Shown piece by piece: positions 36,641 to 48,900 of a stretch of DNA of 64,000 nucleotides. Positions within the stretch are counted from its first letter, which is position 1, and every line of letters starts with the position of its first letter. The translations under genes and the position numbers were made by a program. Source of the stretch: Apostichopus japonicus (Eukaryota; Echinodermata; Holothuroidea; Aspidochirotida; Stichopodidae); the NCBI RefSeq assembly GCF_037975245.1, contig NC_092562.1, forward strand, positions 17,561,521 to 17,625,520, written 5' to 3'. A model generated the notes under the pieces. The model saw nothing but the letters and a program-made list of their open reading frames with translations, searched no databases and had not been told where the DNA came from.

Positions 36641-38009
36641 CATGGGCGGGATTACGGGGGGGAGGGGCAAGAGGCCCCACTTTTTCCCAGACCTTAGTTC
36701 ACTTTTTTGTCGCTTTTGCAGACAAATATGCACAACCCTAATCGAAATTATTCCCCCACAACAGCTATCCAATAGGCCTATTTGTTTCGAATCTAAGTCG
36801 AATTTGTGTTTAACATCGTAACATGAAGCATGCAGAATAACTGGAGCTGGAGCTAGCACATGGTTCACAGCACAGTTTACGAATCCTGGAGCTAACAAAC
36901 TAGCGATTCAATTCTACATGTGATGAATCCGCGGCACGTCCTACAGTGCTAGCTTCAGGAATTGATTTTCAACATTGCTGCTCTACTGAATGCGTTGAAT
37001 AACTAAATCCAGAGAAACGATTTACAAAAGCCAGATTTGCATATTGGGTATATCAATAATTAAATTCAATACACTGACACATGACACCCCCCCCCCTGTC
37101 AACAATATGCAATGGCAATGACGATGTAATTTCTTTACTGCTCGAAATCCTGGAATGATGCATGCAAATCGAATAATGTAAATTACAAATTGGCACTAAC
37201 ACAGTAACACATTAAATCCATTGTTACAGTATACAGCACTCGGCAGTTTCGGTAGGAGGGGGGGGGGGGTGTAAAGGTATGTTCAGCCCCCGATATTTGC
37301 CAAGTGCTCCAAGAAGTGGGGACCGCGGGGAGAATTTCGAAGTGGGTGCTGAACATATTCTTGATCGGTCCAATGCACAAATACTAATAATTTTAGGGGG
37401 AAAGAACTGTCTAGATGCGATTTATTGTTACCAGAGGTGTCATTTTTGCTGATCTAGGATTTCCTTTTTGCTTAAATTTCGACGCGCCGCGCCAACTGAT
37501 GGTGGTGCACCGCCTAAATAGTGACGTATAAGCTTCAGTTGTACATCACCATATAAGTTCTTCTATCCGTCCTCCCTAAGTTTACACACGTTCATTAATT
37601 GTTTAGATGCAATTTAAAGCCTATATGGGTGTTAACTTTACCGATATAAGGGTACCTTTCATCGAAAATTTCGACGCTCCTTGCCAACCGATGATGGCGC
37701 TCCGCTTAGATAGTGACGTAGGCTATAACAAAAGTTGTACATCATCATCTGACCATATGTTCTACTATCAATCCTCTTCAAATTTTAAACGATAATTAAC
37801 TATCTAGATACAATTGCAGACATGAGATCCATATTTCAAGGATGGGTACATGCAGTTTAGAGCACTCGGGAAGTGCCGTTTCCGGCCATCTGGAGGGTCT
37901 GTAAAGCCAAAAAATTCCTTGTACGCTACGCGCCAACCAATGGTGGCGCTCCGCTTAGATAGTCTTGCTGGCAGGTTTGCCCATTTTCACAACTCAAATC
38001 CCGCCCCTA
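36641..38009. mobile_element. hAT-like non-autonomous element inside the LINE, with three core modules
   Basis: Ends CATGGGCGGGATT and, reversed, TAGGGGCGGGATT form a terminal inverted repeat. The flanking 8 bp CCTGTCAT are duplicated at 36633-36640 and 38010-38017. Removing the element and one repeat restores the endonuclease frame, which confirms the borders. The right half contains three copies, spaced about 200-240 bp, of a module with the hairpin core in reverse (about 37485-37520, 37680-37714, 37928-37962), each preceded by a G/T-rich run and AAAATTTCGACG- or AAAATTCCTTGTACG-like sequence. No transposase is encoded. Confidence 0.85.
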
Positions 38010-38703
38010 CCTGTCATCATCAAGTATAGACAGAATACCTCTGAAAAACATTGTAAATTGTGTTTCTAACAGCAATATAGCCAAATACCCACGGTCAGAC
38101 CACGATTTCGTTGTAATTAGTCTAGAACTCTCTAGTCAACCACGTGGACAAAGTTGTTGGATTTTTAACAATTCCCTGCTTTATGATGATGACTACCTTA
38201 AATCAATTCGTGAATTACTTGGAGAAGCAAAACTCCACGAGGATTTCGAAAATAATATCTTATCATGGTACGACGGCCTCAAAAAAAGAATTAAAGATGC
38301 AACGATAAAATTTAGCAAAGGAAAACAGAAATCACTACGTCGGGCCAAGAAGAAGCTGACAAAACAAATTGACTACGAGAAATACAAAGCTCAAAAATTC
38401 TCCGATTACGACTGTACCCATCTTAAAAACCTAGAAGATGAGTCGAACCAACTTTCATTAAGAGAATTACAAGGAACCTTCCCAAGGTCTAAAATTCAGT
38501 GGCACGAGGAGGGTGAAAAATCACAAAGTTTTTCTTTAATCTTGAAAAATCAAGGCAAAAAAAGAAGGTAATGAAACAATTACTAACTGACCAGAGCTTA
38601 ATCATCACCGATCAACACGAAATTATGAAAGAACAAGTACAGTTTTATACAAACCTCTACCAAGCGGGAGAAACCGACAACGAATCGCGGGATCTGATAC
38701 TTT

Positions 38704-39957
38704 GTGAACTCAGATTGTGAACTCAGAAGATTTCTCTCGCCAATGGACGTAGAAGCCTGTGAAGCTAATATTGCATTAGATGAGTTGAAAGCCGCTCTGT
38801 TAGCAATGAAACCGAACAAAATTCCAGGACTAGATGGAATAACTGCTGAAGTTTACAAAGTGTTTTGGCGGGATTTTATCGATATTTTTACTAGACACAT
38901 TGAGACATCATTCCATGACAACGAACTCTGTGAATCCATAAAAATAAGTATACTTACCCTTATACCCAAGAAAGGAGATCTTCGTAGTTTAAATAATTGG
39001 AGGCCAATAAGCCTCTTAAATGTCGATTACAAAATGATTGCCAAAACTCTCGCCAAACGTATCACAAGTATCAGTAAGAATATTATTTCAGAAGATCAAA
39101 CGTGTTGTATTCAATCAAGAGATATTTCTGAAAACGTGCTTACTATGCAAAATGTAATTGAGTATGTAAATTCTTATAATAAACCAGTTTTTATTCTTAA
39201 AATAGACCAATATAAAGCCTTTGACAGAGTTGACCATAACTACCTCTTCGAAGTTGCTGAAAAATTGGGTTTTGGTCCTAAGCTCCTAAAATGGATCAAA
39301 CTGTTTTATACCAATATCGAGGGCCGAATCAAACACAATGGTAATATTTCCGATCCCTTCCCTGTCAAAAGGGGAGTTCGGCAGGGCTGCCCACTCTCAG
39401 CCATGCTCTATGTTCTCTGTGCCGAACCGTTTCTTGAAGCTATAATTAATTGTCCATATATTCATGGTATTAAATTTTGTGAAGTCGAAGCCAACATTTT
39501 TCAGCATGCGGACGACACTACCTTTTTCGTGTCTAGTATCACAAGTATTTATTCTATTTTTAACATCATTAAATTGTATGAACGTGCTTCTGGCTCTAGT
39601 TGTAATATTGATAAAACTGAATTACTTAGCATTGGGTGCAGCCATGTTAATCCCAGCAATTTCGACTTCCCTGTGAGGAAAGATTTCATTACAGTTTTAG
39701 GTGTTGCTATTGGTAACGATAAAAATTCAATCGAAAAAGAAAATTGGGAGAAAAAAGTTACCTCCTGCCGTAAATTATTAAATACCTGGAAAGGTAGAAA
39801 ATTATCTTTTAAGGGTAAATCTCTCATTATAAATTCGCTCATCGTAACTCGCTTAGTATATTTGACCACTGTTTTACCAGTCCCTGATTGGGTTATCACC
39901 ACATTACGTCAGAGTGTAGTCGATTTTATCTGGAGAGGTAAAAAAACCTTCTATTAA
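38704..39957 (+). pseudogene. LINE reverse transcriptase segment (417-codon open part of ORF2)
   Basis: This is the longest open frame in the window. Motifs are in order: LIPKKGDLRSLNNWRPISLL (about residues 87-106), ILKIDQYKAFDRVDHNYL (164-181, catalytic Asp at about 168), VKRGVRQGCPLSAMLYVL (221-238), FQHADDTTFFV (266-276, catalytic Asp pair at 270-271), and a thumb region ending FIWRGKK. The usual aromatic residue before ADD is His here. The apparent ATG start is only the first Met after the upstream 13-bp duplication; the domain belongs to ORF2. The frame ends through a shift in an A-run, and the match continues in another frame (PIDRGGFSLSDIELTRDAL). Confidence 0.9.
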
Positions 39958-41091
39958 GTATCTTAACTTGCTTTTACCAATCGACAGAGGGGGATTCAGT
40001 TTGAGCGACATTGAATTAACAAGAGATGCTCTTAGAATTAAATTTTGTAGTAAGATATTAAGCAATAACATTAATATTAAATTACAAAAATTAATGTTGT
40101 ATTTTTTGAATATGTATGAAGATATGAGCCTTGGGCGTGGTATCTTTCAAATCACTCTTAACCGCAAGTCTGTTCATACGCTAAGCCCGTATTACTGTGA
40201 ACTCATGTTAGCATGGGATCGGCTAATTCCTGGCCGTTTCTGGCTACCAGAGAAGACATCCTCCTATCTTTAGTAATACCCTGATTGTTGACAATGATAG
40301 TCAAACACTTTTTAATCGTCACTTCATTAAAGGTGGTATCGTTTCTGTAAGTGTTCTGATGTATGAGATTATAACAACTTCTATGCCAGCGAAGGCCGTG
40401 CATGAGTGCATTGAGCTTGCTAATCCTGATAATCCCCTTACAGTAACCGATGTTCAGAATTATATCGATGTCATTCTCCACGCCTTCCCCTCTGACTGGT
40501 TAGGTGATATATTTTCTTCTGATGCAATTGTACGCAAATTGACTATATTCCTACTGCAAAATTTCAAAATGGCAAAAACATTATAGATGCCTCCTCAGTT
40601 TCGTGCAGAACAGCTTCACGCCTTTTGCGTGACAATCTTAACACATCGCCCAAGGGCGAAGAATACTGGAAGCAGCATTTTCCCAGTCTTGATTTTTCTA
40701 ATAGATGGAGTAACATATATTGTTCTCCAAAGTGTTTCTTTGACGCCGATATAGACTTCAAAGTATTACATAATATTCTTTACACTAACGACAAATTGTA
40801 CAAGTTTGGATTAACCGATTATCCTTACTGCACCTTTTGCAAAACCACGCACGAAAGTACTATTCATCTTTTTATTGAGTGTTCTGAAGTCGAAAATTTA
40901 TGGCACTTTTTGGTTAACAAGTTGAATACTTTACATCCGGTAGTTAATTTTGATGAATGGAAGGGGTTGTCCCTTCTTGGTCTTGGCCGTAAAAAAACTG
41001 TATTGTAGGAATTTTGTTTGACTTCATCTTCAATATATAAGTGTACGATTTGGAATTGCAGAATATCTCGCCTCAATAATAACTATCTTTG

Positions 41092-42068
41092 TGTCACGAA
41101 CGACTTTATTCATTGTACGTGTATTCAGTATATGCTGGTCAGGGTGATAAGTAGGTCACTCGTCGTGACTGATAACCGTGTGTAACCTTTCTAGAAGCGA
41201 CCAGAAATGATGGCGCTATTCAGTATTAGCGAGTACAAATTTCCAGAACATACGGGAAGTAACTTTTAGCAGGTGACCGGATATCGTCGACCAATGAACG
41301 ATGCACTATCAGTCGTATCTTCGAGACATGGAGGATTCTCGATGTTATTCCGTCAGGATTCCTGGAAAAGAACTTTCGGGAGATTAAACCCGGCTATATA
41401 TAAGAAGAGATATTTTCGGTGATGAGGAGTTTAGTTTTCTATTGTGAAAGAAATTCATCTGAGATAAAAGATTAATAATCGAGGGGACGGACGGAGGAAC
41501 CGGTGGACTGTTTGTTTATAAGATTGGTGCGTCGTTTAACCGGGACAGGCGTGACTTCGGCAGAGTTTTTCGGAGTTCACCCAGGAGGAAGCCATCCTTG
41601 GGATACAAACGTTGATTCGAATTGGACCAGCGGGGAACGGTTTTGCTCCTGACCAAGTCACGGGATACCAGCCTACGAGGGAGAATCCCGACATCGTTGT
41701 TGGTGACGCAAGGAGGTCAGAACAGCTACGAAAGGAACCGAGAGCCGGCACGCGCCGCGTAAGATAAGTTAAGTAATCTTTTAAAAAATTAACGGCCGTA
41801 TAATATTGTAAAATCTGTCTGTAATATTCCAAATTTCTAGTACCAATAATCCTTGTACAAATCAGTAGAGATCGTATCATTGTAAATATATCGTTTTTGT
41901 TAACTTTCAGAAACATCTCAGTAGTCTTTTGGTCCTTTGAGTTTACTTCCCTGAATAAATCTAAAATTTTATTTTTATCGGCTTTGAAGGCCAAAGGAAA
42001 AACCCGGGGTCGCAACAGAGGGGGCGCTAGAAGGTGCCATTTTGTTTTATCCCACGGAAGTTGTGACA
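41092..42068 (+). mobile_element. solo LTR (977 bp) in the LINE C-terminus
   Basis: The sequence begins TGTCACGAAC and ends GTTGTGACA, so it has TG...CA ends with the short inverted repeat TGTCAC. The 5-bp duplication CTTTG flanks it (41087-41091 and 42069-42073). Excising it and one duplicate rejoins the LINE frame (NNNYLC/NIEKVF). A TATA box (GGCTATATATAAG, about 41391-41403) and AATAAA (about 41954) fit an LTR promoter and poly(A) site. No internal retrotransposon genes or primer-binding site adjoin, so the body was lost by LTR-LTR recombination. Strand is assigned from TATA and AATAAA. The 177-codon open frame on the other strand (41536-42069) is incidental. Confidence 0.85.
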
Positions 42069-42520
42069 CTTTGTAATATTGAAAAAGTTTTTCACAATGT
42101 ACTCAAGAAGAAAATTCGCTAACTTTTTGATGGGTACCATCACAAAAACAATATCGCACGGTTTTTTAATATATTTACACAGAACGATATTGTTCTCTCA
42201 AAGAAAGAATCGAACAGCTATACTTACCATCTGGATAGGGGTTAACTTGTATACAGTACGTGTTGACGTAATCAGGGTCTGGTCTTTTGACTTTGCTTTA
42301 GACATTGTTGTCTTTGTATATATTTTCTTGTGTCTGTGGTGTTTAGTAATTTAGTTTTCACTTAACTTAAACATGAGTAAATGTTAAGGTAATTATTATT
42401 TAATGTTCTAGTTAAAACAAATCATACTTAAGTTTTAATTCTGTAAAAAATACCATTGTAAATAATGTTGTCCGTGGGTGAGCCAGTAGGCTCATCTCCC
42501 AATAAAAGAAAAAAAAAATA

Positions 42521-42528
42521 GCTTGGCG
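42521..42528. repeat. right copy of the LINE target-site duplication
   Basis: GCTTGGCG follows the A-rich tail directly and equals 34688-34695. Satellite B then resumes in register (CACTGTACGAGCTGATGATC). Confidence 0.8.
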
Positions 42529-42839
42529 CACTGTACGAGCTGATGATCGAGACTCTCTTTTGGATCCGTGGTTCGAACCCCGGGTGATGACGTCTTTTGC
42601 CGATCTTTTACAGCAAGTGCCTACACGGGGAGCTGTAAGTATAAGTTAATCCACCTAATATCTCAGTCCATATGGTGGCGCGATGGCTTGGCGCACTGTA
42701 CGAGCTAATAATCGAGACTCTCTTTTGCATCCGTGGTTCAAACCCCGGTGATGACGTCTTTTGCCGATCTTTTACAGCAAGTGCCTACACGGGGAGCTGT
42801 AAGTATTAGTTAATCAACCTAATATCTCAGTCCATACGG

Positions 42840-42850
42840 TGGCGCGATGG
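42840..42850 (+). promoter_or_regulatory. representative Pol III A-box-like site in a satellite B unit
   Basis: TGGCGCGATGG compares with the tRNA A-box consensus TGGCNNAGTGG (mismatched at the AG). The same site recurs in nearly every unit. The LINE insertion point (after GGCTTGGCG) is a few bases downstream of this box in its own unit. Confidence 0.5.
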
Positions 42851-42898
42851 CTTGGCGCACTGTACGAGCTAATGATCGAGACTCTCTTTTGCATCCGT

Positions 42899-42909
42899 GG
42901 TTCGAACCC
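42899..42909 (+). promoter_or_regulatory. representative Pol III B box in a satellite B unit
   Basis: GGTTCGAACCC matches the B-box consensus GGTTCGANNCC exactly, 59 nt after the A-box start, a tRNA-like spacing. T4 runs at 42887-42890 (before the box), 42923-42926 and 42934-42937 (after it) could terminate Pol III. A TGACGTC word (CRE-like) follows at 42915-42921. Almost all units keep the box; the unit before this one has GGTTCAAACCC. Confidence 0.6.
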
Positions 42910-45900
42910 CGGTGATGACGTCTTTTGCCGATCTTTTACAGCAAGTGCCTACACGGGGAGCTGTAAGTATTAGTTAATCCACCTAATATCTCAGTCCATA
43001 CGGTGGTGCGATGGCTTGGCGCACTGTACGAGCTGATGATCGAGACTCTCTTTTGCATCCGTGGTTCGAACCCCGGTGATGACGTCTTTTGCCGATCTTT
43101 TAAAGCAAGTGCCTACACGGGGAGCTGTAAGTATTAGTTAATCCACCTAATATCTCAGTCCATACGGTGGTGCGATGGCTTGGCGCACTGTACGAGCTGA
43201 TGATCGAGACTCTCTTTTGCATCCGTGGTTCGAACCCCGGTGATGACGTCTTTTGCCGATCTTTTAAAGCAAGTGCCTACACGGGGAGCTGTAAGTATTA
43301 GTTAATCCACCTAATATATCAGTCCATACGGTGGTGCGATGGCTTGGCGCAATGTACGAGCTGATGATCGAGACTCTCTTTTGCATTCGTGGTTCGAACC
43401 CCGGTGATGACGTCTTTTGCCGATCTTTTAAAGCAAGTGCCTACACGGGGAGCTGTAAGTATTAGTTAATCCACCTAATATCGCAGTCCATACGGTGGTG
43501 CGATGGCTCCGCGCACTGTACGAGCTGATGATCGAGACTCTCTTTTGCATTCGTGGTTCGAACCCCGGTGATGACGTCTTTTGCCGATCTTTTAAAGCAA
43601 GTGCCTACACGGGGAGCTGTAAGTATTAGTTAATCCACCTAATATCGCAGTCCATACGGTGGCGCGATGGCTCCGCGCACTGTACGAGCTGATGATCGAG
43701 ACTCTCTTTTGCATTCGTGGTTCGAACCCCGGTGATGACGTCTTTTGCCGAACTTTTACAGCAAGTGCCTAAACGGGGAGCTGTAAGTATTAGTCAAACC
43801 ACCTAATATCGCAGTCCATACGGTGGCGCGATGGCTTGGCGCACTGTACGCGCCGATGATCGAGACTCTCTTTTGCATCCGTGGTTCGAACCCCGGGTGA
43901 TGACGACTTTTGCCGAACTTTTACAGCAAGTGCCTAAACGGGGAGCTGTAAGTATTAGTCAAACCACCTAATATCTCAGTCCATACGGTGGCGCGATGGC
44001 TTGGCGCACTGTACGCGCCGATGATCGAGACTCTCTTTTGCATCCGTGGTTCGAACCCCGGGTGATGACGTCTTTTGCCGAACTTTTACAGCAAGTGCCT
44101 AAACGGGGAGCTGTAAGTATTAGTCAAACCACCTAATATCTCAGTCCATACGGTGGCGCGATGGCTTGGCGCACTGTACGCGCTGATGATCGAGACTCTC
44201 TTTTGCATCCGTGGTTCGAACCCCGGGTGATGACGTCTTTTGCCGAACTTTTACAGCAAGTGCCTAAACGGGGAGCTGTAAGTATTAGTCAAACCACCTA
44301 ATATCTCAGTCCATACGGTGGCGCGATGGCTTGGCGCACTGTACGCGCCGATAATCGAGACTCTCTTTTGCATCCGTGGTTCGAACCCCGGGTGATGACG
44401 TCTTTTGCCGAACTTTTACAGCAAGTGCCTTCGCGGGGAGCTGTAAGTATTAGTCAAACCACCTAATATCTCAGTCCATACGGTGGCGCGGTGGCTTGGC
44501 GCACTGTACGCGCCGATAATCGAGACTCTCTTTTGCATCCGTGGTTCAAACCCCGGGTGATGACGTCTTTTGCCGATCTTTTAAAGCAAGTGCCAACACG
44601 GGGAGCTGTAAGTATTAGTCAAACCACCTAATATCGCAGTCCATACGGTGGCGCGATGGCTCCGCGCACTGTACGAGCCGATGATCGAGACTCTCTTTTG
44701 CATTCGTGGTTCGAACCCCGGGTGATGACGTCTTTTGCCGAACTTTTACAGCAAGTGCCTTCGCGGGGAGCTGTAAGTATTAGTCAAACCACCTAATATC
44801 TCAGTCCATACGGTGGCGCGATGGCTTGGCGCACTGTACGCGCCGATGATCGAGACTCTCTTTTGCATCCGTGGTTGATGACGTCTTTTGCCGAACTTTT
44901 ACAGCAAGTGCCTTCGCGGGTAGCTGTAAGTATTAGTCAAACCACCTAATATCTCAGTCCATACGTTGGCGCGATGGCTTGGCGCACTGTACGCGCCGAT
45001 GATCGAGACTCTCTTTTGCATTCGTGGTTCGAACCCCGGTGATGACGTCTTTTGCCGATCTTTTAAAGCAAGTGCCTACACGGGGAGCTGTAAGTATTAG
45101 TTAATCCACCTAATATCGCAGTCCATACGGTGGTGCGATGGCTCCGCGCACTGTACGAGCTGATGATCGAGACTCTCTTTTGCATTCGTGGTTCGAACCC
45201 CGGTGATGACGTCTTTTGCCGAACTTTTAAAGCAAGTGCCTACACGGGGAGCTGTAAATATTAGTTAATCCACCTAATATCGCAGTCCATACGGTGGCGC
45301 GATGGCTCCGCGCACTGTACGAGCTGATGATCGAGACTCTCTTTTGCATTCGTGGTTCGAACCCCGGTGATGACGTCTTTTGCCGAACTTTTACAGCAAG
45401 TGCCTAAACGGGGAGCTGTAAGTATTAGTCAAACCACCTAATATCGCAGTCCATACGGTGGCGCGATGGCTTGGCGCACTGTACGCGCCGATGATCGAGA
45501 CTCTCTTTTGCATCCGTGGTTCGAACCCCGGGTGATGACGTCTTTTGCCGAACTTTTACAGCAAGTGCCTAAACGGGGAGCTGTAAGTATTAGTCAAACC
45601 ACCTAATATCTCAGTCCATACGGTGGCGCGATGGCTTGGCGCACTGTACGCGCCGATGATCGAGACTCTCTTTTGCATCCGTGGTTCGAACCCCGGGTGA
45701 TGACGTCTTTTGCCGAACTTTTACAGCAAGTGCCTTCGCGGGGAGCTGTAAGTATTAGTCAAACCACCTAATATCTCAGTCCATACGGTGGCGCGATGGC
45801 TTGGCGCACTGTACGCGCCGATGATCGAGACTCTCTTTTGCATCCGTGGTTCGAACCCCGGGTGATGACGTCTTTTGCCGAACTTTTACAGCAAGTGCCT

Positions 45901-48900
45901 TCGCGGGGAGCTGTAAGTATTAGTCAAACCACCTAATATCTCAGTCCATACGGTGGCGCGGTGGCTTGGCGCACTGTACGCGCCGATAATCGAGACTCTC
46001 TTTTGCATCCGTGGTTCGAACCCCGGGTGATGACGTCTTTTGCCGATCTTTTAAAGCAAGTGCCAACACGGGGAGCTGTAAGTATTAGTCAAACCACCTA
46101 ATATCGCAGTCCATACGGTGGCGCGATGGCTCCGCGCACTGTACGAGCTGATGATCGAGACTCTCTTTTGCATCCGTGGTTCGAACCCCGGGTGATGACG
46201 TCTTTTGCCGATTTTTTACAGCAAGTGCCTACACGGGGAGCTGTAAGTATTAGTTAATCCACCTAATATCTCAGTCCATACAGTGGCGCGATGGCTTGGC
46301 GCACTGTACGCGCCGATGATCGAGACTCTCTTTTGCATCCGTGGTTCGAACCCCGGGTGATGACGTCTTTTGCCGAACTTTTACAGCAAGTGCCTTCGCG
46401 GGGAGCTGTAAGTATTAGTCAAACCACCTAATATCTCAGTCCATACGGTGGCGCGATGGCTTGGCGCACTGTACGCGCCGATGATCGAGACTCTCTTTTG
46501 CATCCGTGGTTGATGACGTCTTTTGCCGAACTTTTACAGCAAGTGCCTTCGCGGGGAGCTGTAAGTATTAGTCAAACCACCTAATATCTCAGTCCATACG
46601 TTGGCGCGATGGCTTGGCGCACTGTACGCGCCGATGATCGAGACTCTCTTTTGCATTCGTTGTTCGAACCCCGGTGATGACGTCTTTTGCCGATCTTTTA
46701 AAGCAAGTGCCTACACGGGGAGCTGTAAGTATTAGTTAATCCACCTAATATCGCAGTCCATACGGTGATGCGATGGCTCCGCGCACTGTACGAGCTGATG
46801 ATCGAGACTCTCTTTTGCATTCGTGGTTCGAACCCCGGTGATGACGTCTTTTGCCGAACTTTTAAAGCAAGTGCCTACACGGGGAGCTGTAAGTATTAGT
46901 CAAACCACCTAATATCGCAGTCCATACGGTGGCGCGATGGCTTGGCGCACTGTACGCGCCGATGATCGAGACTCTCTTTTGCATCCGTGGTTCGAACCCC
47001 GGGTGATGACGTCTTTTGCCGAACTTTTACAGCAAGTGCCTAAACGGGGAGCTGTAAGTATTAGTCAAACCACCTAATATCTCAGTCCATACGGTGGCGC
47101 GATGGCTTGGCGCACTGTACGCGCCGATGATCGAGACTCTCTTTTGCATCCGTGGTTCGAACCCCGGGTGATGACGTCTTTTGCCGAACTTTTACAGCAA
47201 GTGCCTAAACGGGGAGCTGTAAGTATTAGTCAAACCACCTAATATCTCAGTCCATACGGTGGCGCGATGGCTTGGCGCACTGTACGCGCCGATGATCGAG
47301 ACTCTCTTTTGCATCCGTGGTTCGAACCCCGGGTGATGACGTCTTTTGCCGAACTTTTACAGCAAGTGCCTTCGCGGGGAGCTGTAAGTATTAGTCAAAC
47401 CACCTAATATCTCAGTCCATACGGTGGCGCGATGGCTCCGCGCACTGTACGCGCCGATGATCGAGACTCTCTTTTGCATCCGTGGTTCGAACCCCGGGTG
47501 ATGACGTCTTTTGCCGAACTTTTACAGCAAGTGCCTACACGGGGAGCTGTAAGTATTAGTCAAACCACCTAATATCTCAGTCCATACGGTGGCGCGATGG
47601 CTCCGCGCACTGTACGCGCCGATGATCGAGACTCTCTTTTGCATCCGTGGTTCGAACCCCGGGTGATGACGTCTTTTGCCGAACTTTTACAGCAAGTGCC
47701 TACACGGGGAGCTGTAAGTATTAGTCAAACCACCTAATATCTCAGTCCATACGGTGGCGCGGTGGCTTGGCGCACTGTACGCGCCGATAATCGAGACTCT
47801 CTTTTGCATCCGTGGTTCGAACCCCGGGTGATGACGTCTTTTGCCGATCTTTTAAAGCAAGTGCCAACACGGGGAGCTGTAAGTATTAGTTAATCCACCT
47901 AATATCGCAGTCCATACGGTGGCGCGATGGCTCCGCGCACTGTACGAGCCGATGATCGAGACTCTCTTTTGCATTCGTGGTTCGAACCCCGGTGATGACG
48001 TCTTTTGCCGAACTTTTACAGCAAGTGCCTACGCGGGGAGCTGTAAGTATTAGTCAAACCACCTAATATCTCAGTCCATACGGTGGCGCGATGGCTCCGC
48101 GCACTGTACGCGCCGATGATCGAGACTCTCTTTTGCATCCGTGGTTCGAACCCCGGGTGATGACGTCTTTTGCCGAACTTTTACAGCAAGTGCCTTCGCG
48201 GGGAGCTGTAAGTATTAGTCAAACCACCTAATATCTCAGTCCATACGTTGGCGCGATGGCTTGGCGCACTGTACGCGCCGATGATCGAGACTCTCTTTTG
48301 CATCCGTGGTTCGAACCCCGGGTGATGACGTCTTTTGCCGATCTTTTAAAGCAAGTGCCTTCGCGGGGAGCTGTAAGTATTAGTCAAACCACCTAATATC
48401 TCAGTCCATACGGTGGCGCGATGGCTTGGCGCACTGTACGCGCCGATGATCGAGACTCTCTTTTGCATCCGTGGTTCGAACCCCGGGTGATGACGTCTTT
48501 TGCCGAACTTTTACAGCAAGTGCCTACGCGTGGAGCTGTAAGTATTAGTCAAACCACCTAATATCTCAGTCCATACGGTGGCGCGATGGCTTGGCGCACT
48601 GTACGCGCCGATGATCGAGACTCTCTTTTGCATCCGTGGTTCGAACCCCGGGTGATGACGTCTTTTGCCGAACTTTTACAGCAAGTGCCTTCGCGGGGAG
48701 CTGTAAGTATTAGTCAAACCACCTAATATCTCAGTCCATACGGTGGCGCGATGGCTTGGCGCACTGTACGCGCCGATGATCGAGACTCTCTTTTGCATCC
48801 GTGGTTCGAACCCCGGGTGATGACGTCTTTTGCCGATCTTTTACAGCAAGTGCCTACGCGGGGAGCTGTAAGTATTAGTCAAACCACCTAATATCTCAGT

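Larger units (their letters stand above)
36019..42122 (+). pseudogene. LINE ORF2, endonuclease plus reverse transcriptase (interrupted and frameshifted)
   Basis: Starting at ATG 36019, the APE-like endonuclease shows LITLNCNGLRN (Asn), VLVETFW (Glu), VIGIYAPN and AGDFNNVL (Asp/Asn). The hAT insertion falls after NDLS at 36640. Coding resumes at 38018 and includes SDHDFVVI, the end of the endonuclease. A 1-bp loss near 38520 (after EEGEKS), a 13-bp near-tandem duplication at about 38700-38726, a shift in an A-run near 39943 and a further break near 40262 scatter the rest over several frames. The C-terminal part includes YCTFCKTTHESTIHLFIEC. The solo LTR splits the last codons, and the frame ends with KKKIR and TAA at 42120-42122. 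In life it would nick target DNA and reverse-transcribe the LINE RNA. Confidence 0.85.
34696..42520 (+). mobile_element. Tx1/L1-like LINE retrotransposon, near full length, nested with two insertions
   Basis: The layout is a 5' leader (34696-34948), ORF1 (34949-36022), ORF2 (36019-42122), a 3' UTR with AATAAA at 42501, and an A-rich tail (42504-42520). It is bounded by the duplication GCTTGGCG. ORF1 with three CCHC knuckles and ORF2 with an APE-type endonuclease plus reverse transcriptase (IDQYKAFDRVDH, HADDT) and a Cys/His-rich C-terminus match L1/Tx1-type LINEs. Tx1-group elements include lineages that insert at fixed sites in RNA genes or repeats. A hAT element (36641-38009) and a solo LTR (41092-42068) interrupt it; without them it is about 5.5 kb. 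Stops and frameshifts make it inactive. The presence of the 5' leader argues against the usual 5' truncation. Confidence 0.85.

Noticed and set aside
41536-42069. 177-codon minus-strand gene
   Set aside because: It lies wholly within the solo LTR, antisense to its TATA and AATAAA. There is no recognisable domain.
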